A stretch of DNA of 64,000 nucleotides. Origin: Erodium maritimum (lineage: Eukaryota > Streptophyta > Magnoliopsida > Geraniales > Geraniaceae). Location of the stretch: positions 136,369,203 through 136,433,202 of the forward strand of contig OY997588.1 in the NCBI GenBank assembly GCA_963921825.1. Direction: 5' to 3'. The notes beneath the pieces were generated by a model that saw only the letters and a list, made by a program, of their open reading frames with translations, was not told the origin of the DNA and did no database searches. Both the position numbers and the translations under genes were made by a program. How positions within the stretch are numbered: the stretch's first letter is position 1; each line of letters opens with the position of its first letter. This document shows, one piece after another, positions 62,838-64,000 of the stretch.

Positions 62838-63075
62838 TTTTTTTTAGGTAAGAGATCCAGCAATCTTATCATGGGAACTTTTCGTAGCGTGGCAGAAACA
62901 ACTAATGAGTTGCTCAGCTATTGTGCCCTGCGCCGCCGGTTCACTCCCGCTCTTTTGATTGATGATAGTTTTTTTTAGGTAAGAGATCCAGCAATCATAT
63001 GAGAACTTTTCCAAGCGTGGCAGAGACAAGTAATGAGTTGCTCGGCTATTGTGCCCTGTGCAGCCGGTTCACTTT
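62838..63075. repeat. Direct duplication, about 131-bp period
   Basis: TTTTTAGGTAAGAGATCCAG through TGTGCCCTG..GCCGGTTCAC occurs twice (from 62840 and from 62971), about 90% alike by eye. A second short direct repeat, TTTTTCCTACCAAGTTTATT, occurs at about 63075 and 63160. No gene is seen. Confidence 0.75.
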
Positions 63076-63329
63076 TTTTCCTACCAAGTTTATTAATTTA
63101 ATGGGAACATGCGAACTCAACAACAATTAACACATGCCAAGCTTAAAAATGCTCATCTTTTTTTTCCTACCAAGTTTATTAATTTAATTTTTCCCGCTTT
63201 GTTTTAAATACGATTTATTTTTTTTGCGCCAATATTTTTCGTTTTCCAAGATCTATCTATCAAGTAGTGTATTGCATATGTTTTGAAGTAAGAAAAAACA
63301 TGTACGAAAAAAATTATGATAAACACACA

Positions 63330-64000
63330 ATTTGCAAACCACATATATCATATTCTCAAACCATGTCACTGTTATTTGCAAACCATATATACAATATTTG
63401 CAAACTGTCTCATACATGCATAATCATACATTGCACATATATATTCGCAAACTACATCCCTTATATCCTCAAACCACCTCACTTATGCTCTCAAACGACA
63501 TTCATCATATCCTCAAACTCATATCACTCATATTCGCAACTCACGTGTCTAATACTCTTAACCCACTTCACTTGAAATCTCAAACAGCACACCTCGTATT
63601 CTCAAACCAACATACCTCATATTCTCAAATCATATCCCCCACATTCTCAAACCATATCCCTCATATTCTCAACTCGCATCACCATATTCTCAAACCACAA
63701 CCTCCTATATTTGCAAATCACACCACACTTTTCTCAAACCAACATACTTCATATTCTCAAATCATATCCCTCATATTCTCAAACCAAGATACCTCGTATT
63801 CTCAAATCATATTCCTCATGTTCTCAAACCATATCCCTCATATTCTCAAACCACAACCCCTATTTTGTAAACCACACCACACTTTTCTCAAACCACAACC
63901 CCTATATTTGCAAACCACCCCACACTTTTCTCAAACAATATATACTATATTCTCAAACCATGTCACTGTTATTTGCAAACCATATATACCATATTCGCAA
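63330..64000. repeat. Minisatellite of about 20-bp units, running off the window
   Basis: Dozens of imperfect units of the form (C)ATATTCTCAAACCATATCC, with variants TATTTGCAAACCA and ATATTCGCAAAC. Some units are grouped into higher-order blocks (for example CACAACCCC..CACTTTTCTCAAACCA repeated near 63690, 63850 and 63890; ATGTCACTGTTATTTGCAAA near 63362 and 63960). The array is still going at the last base. Unit spacing is irregular, unlike CRISPR. Confidence 0.85.

Noticed and set aside
63330..64000. CRISPR-like array of short repeats
   Set aside because: Unit length and spacing are irregular, there are no unique spacers of constant size, and the genome is a plant.

Overview
The window is nuclear DNA of a flowering plant, most likely a eudicot. 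The evidence is introns with GT...AG borders, plastid transit peptides, plant versions of three conserved enzymes and a dense, nested load of plant transposons. The species cannot be named from the sequence.

Three intact protein-coding genes can be reconstructed exon by exon in one continuous frame. (1) EPSP synthase of the plastid shikimate pathway, minus strand, 12942-16431, 8 exons, 518 aa. (2) NRPC2/RPC2, the second-largest subunit of RNA polymerase III, plus strand, 25286-49270, 38 exons, 1147 aa, spread over 24 kb. (3) Plastid transketolase of the Calvin cycle, plus strand, 55500-59180, 7 exons, 735 aa. They are independent housekeeping genes; EPSP synthase and transketolase both act in plastid carbon metabolism (transketolase shapes the erythrose-4-phosphate pool that feeds the shikimate pathway), but nothing suggests co-regulation.

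The rest is mobile DNA. 1-12.4 kb: a Harbinger ORF1 relic; a three-level nest (MITE-like outer element, LINE inside it, solo LTR inside that, the inner two with target-site duplications, TSDs); a MITE inside a MITE; a TRIM retroelement splitting a captured membrane-protein fragment; and a LINE-like insert with a poly(A) tail. 16.9-25 kb: a decayed PIF/Harbinger transposase, a second solo LTR (TSD AATAG) inside the arms of another palindromic element, and a LINE just upstream of NRPC2. 25.3-49.3 kb: the NRPC2 introns hold at least seven MITEs, two TRIM relics, and a Stowaway-like element carrying a LINE 3' end. 49.3-55.4 kb: no intact gene, one Harbinger ORF1 relic. 59.2-64 kb: a hAT-type MITE with an 8-bp TSD, a truncated LTR, another Harbinger ORF1 relic, an (AAT)n array of about 50 units, and a minisatellite that runs off the window end.

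The most interesting pattern is a set of palindromic elements whose tips resemble GGGATAATT or GGGTTAATT and which are flanked by 9-bp duplications (Mutator-type). Their arms are built from tandem 30-65 bp modules. Elements with different arms can share an identical 37-bp core, which suggests modular exchange between MITE families.
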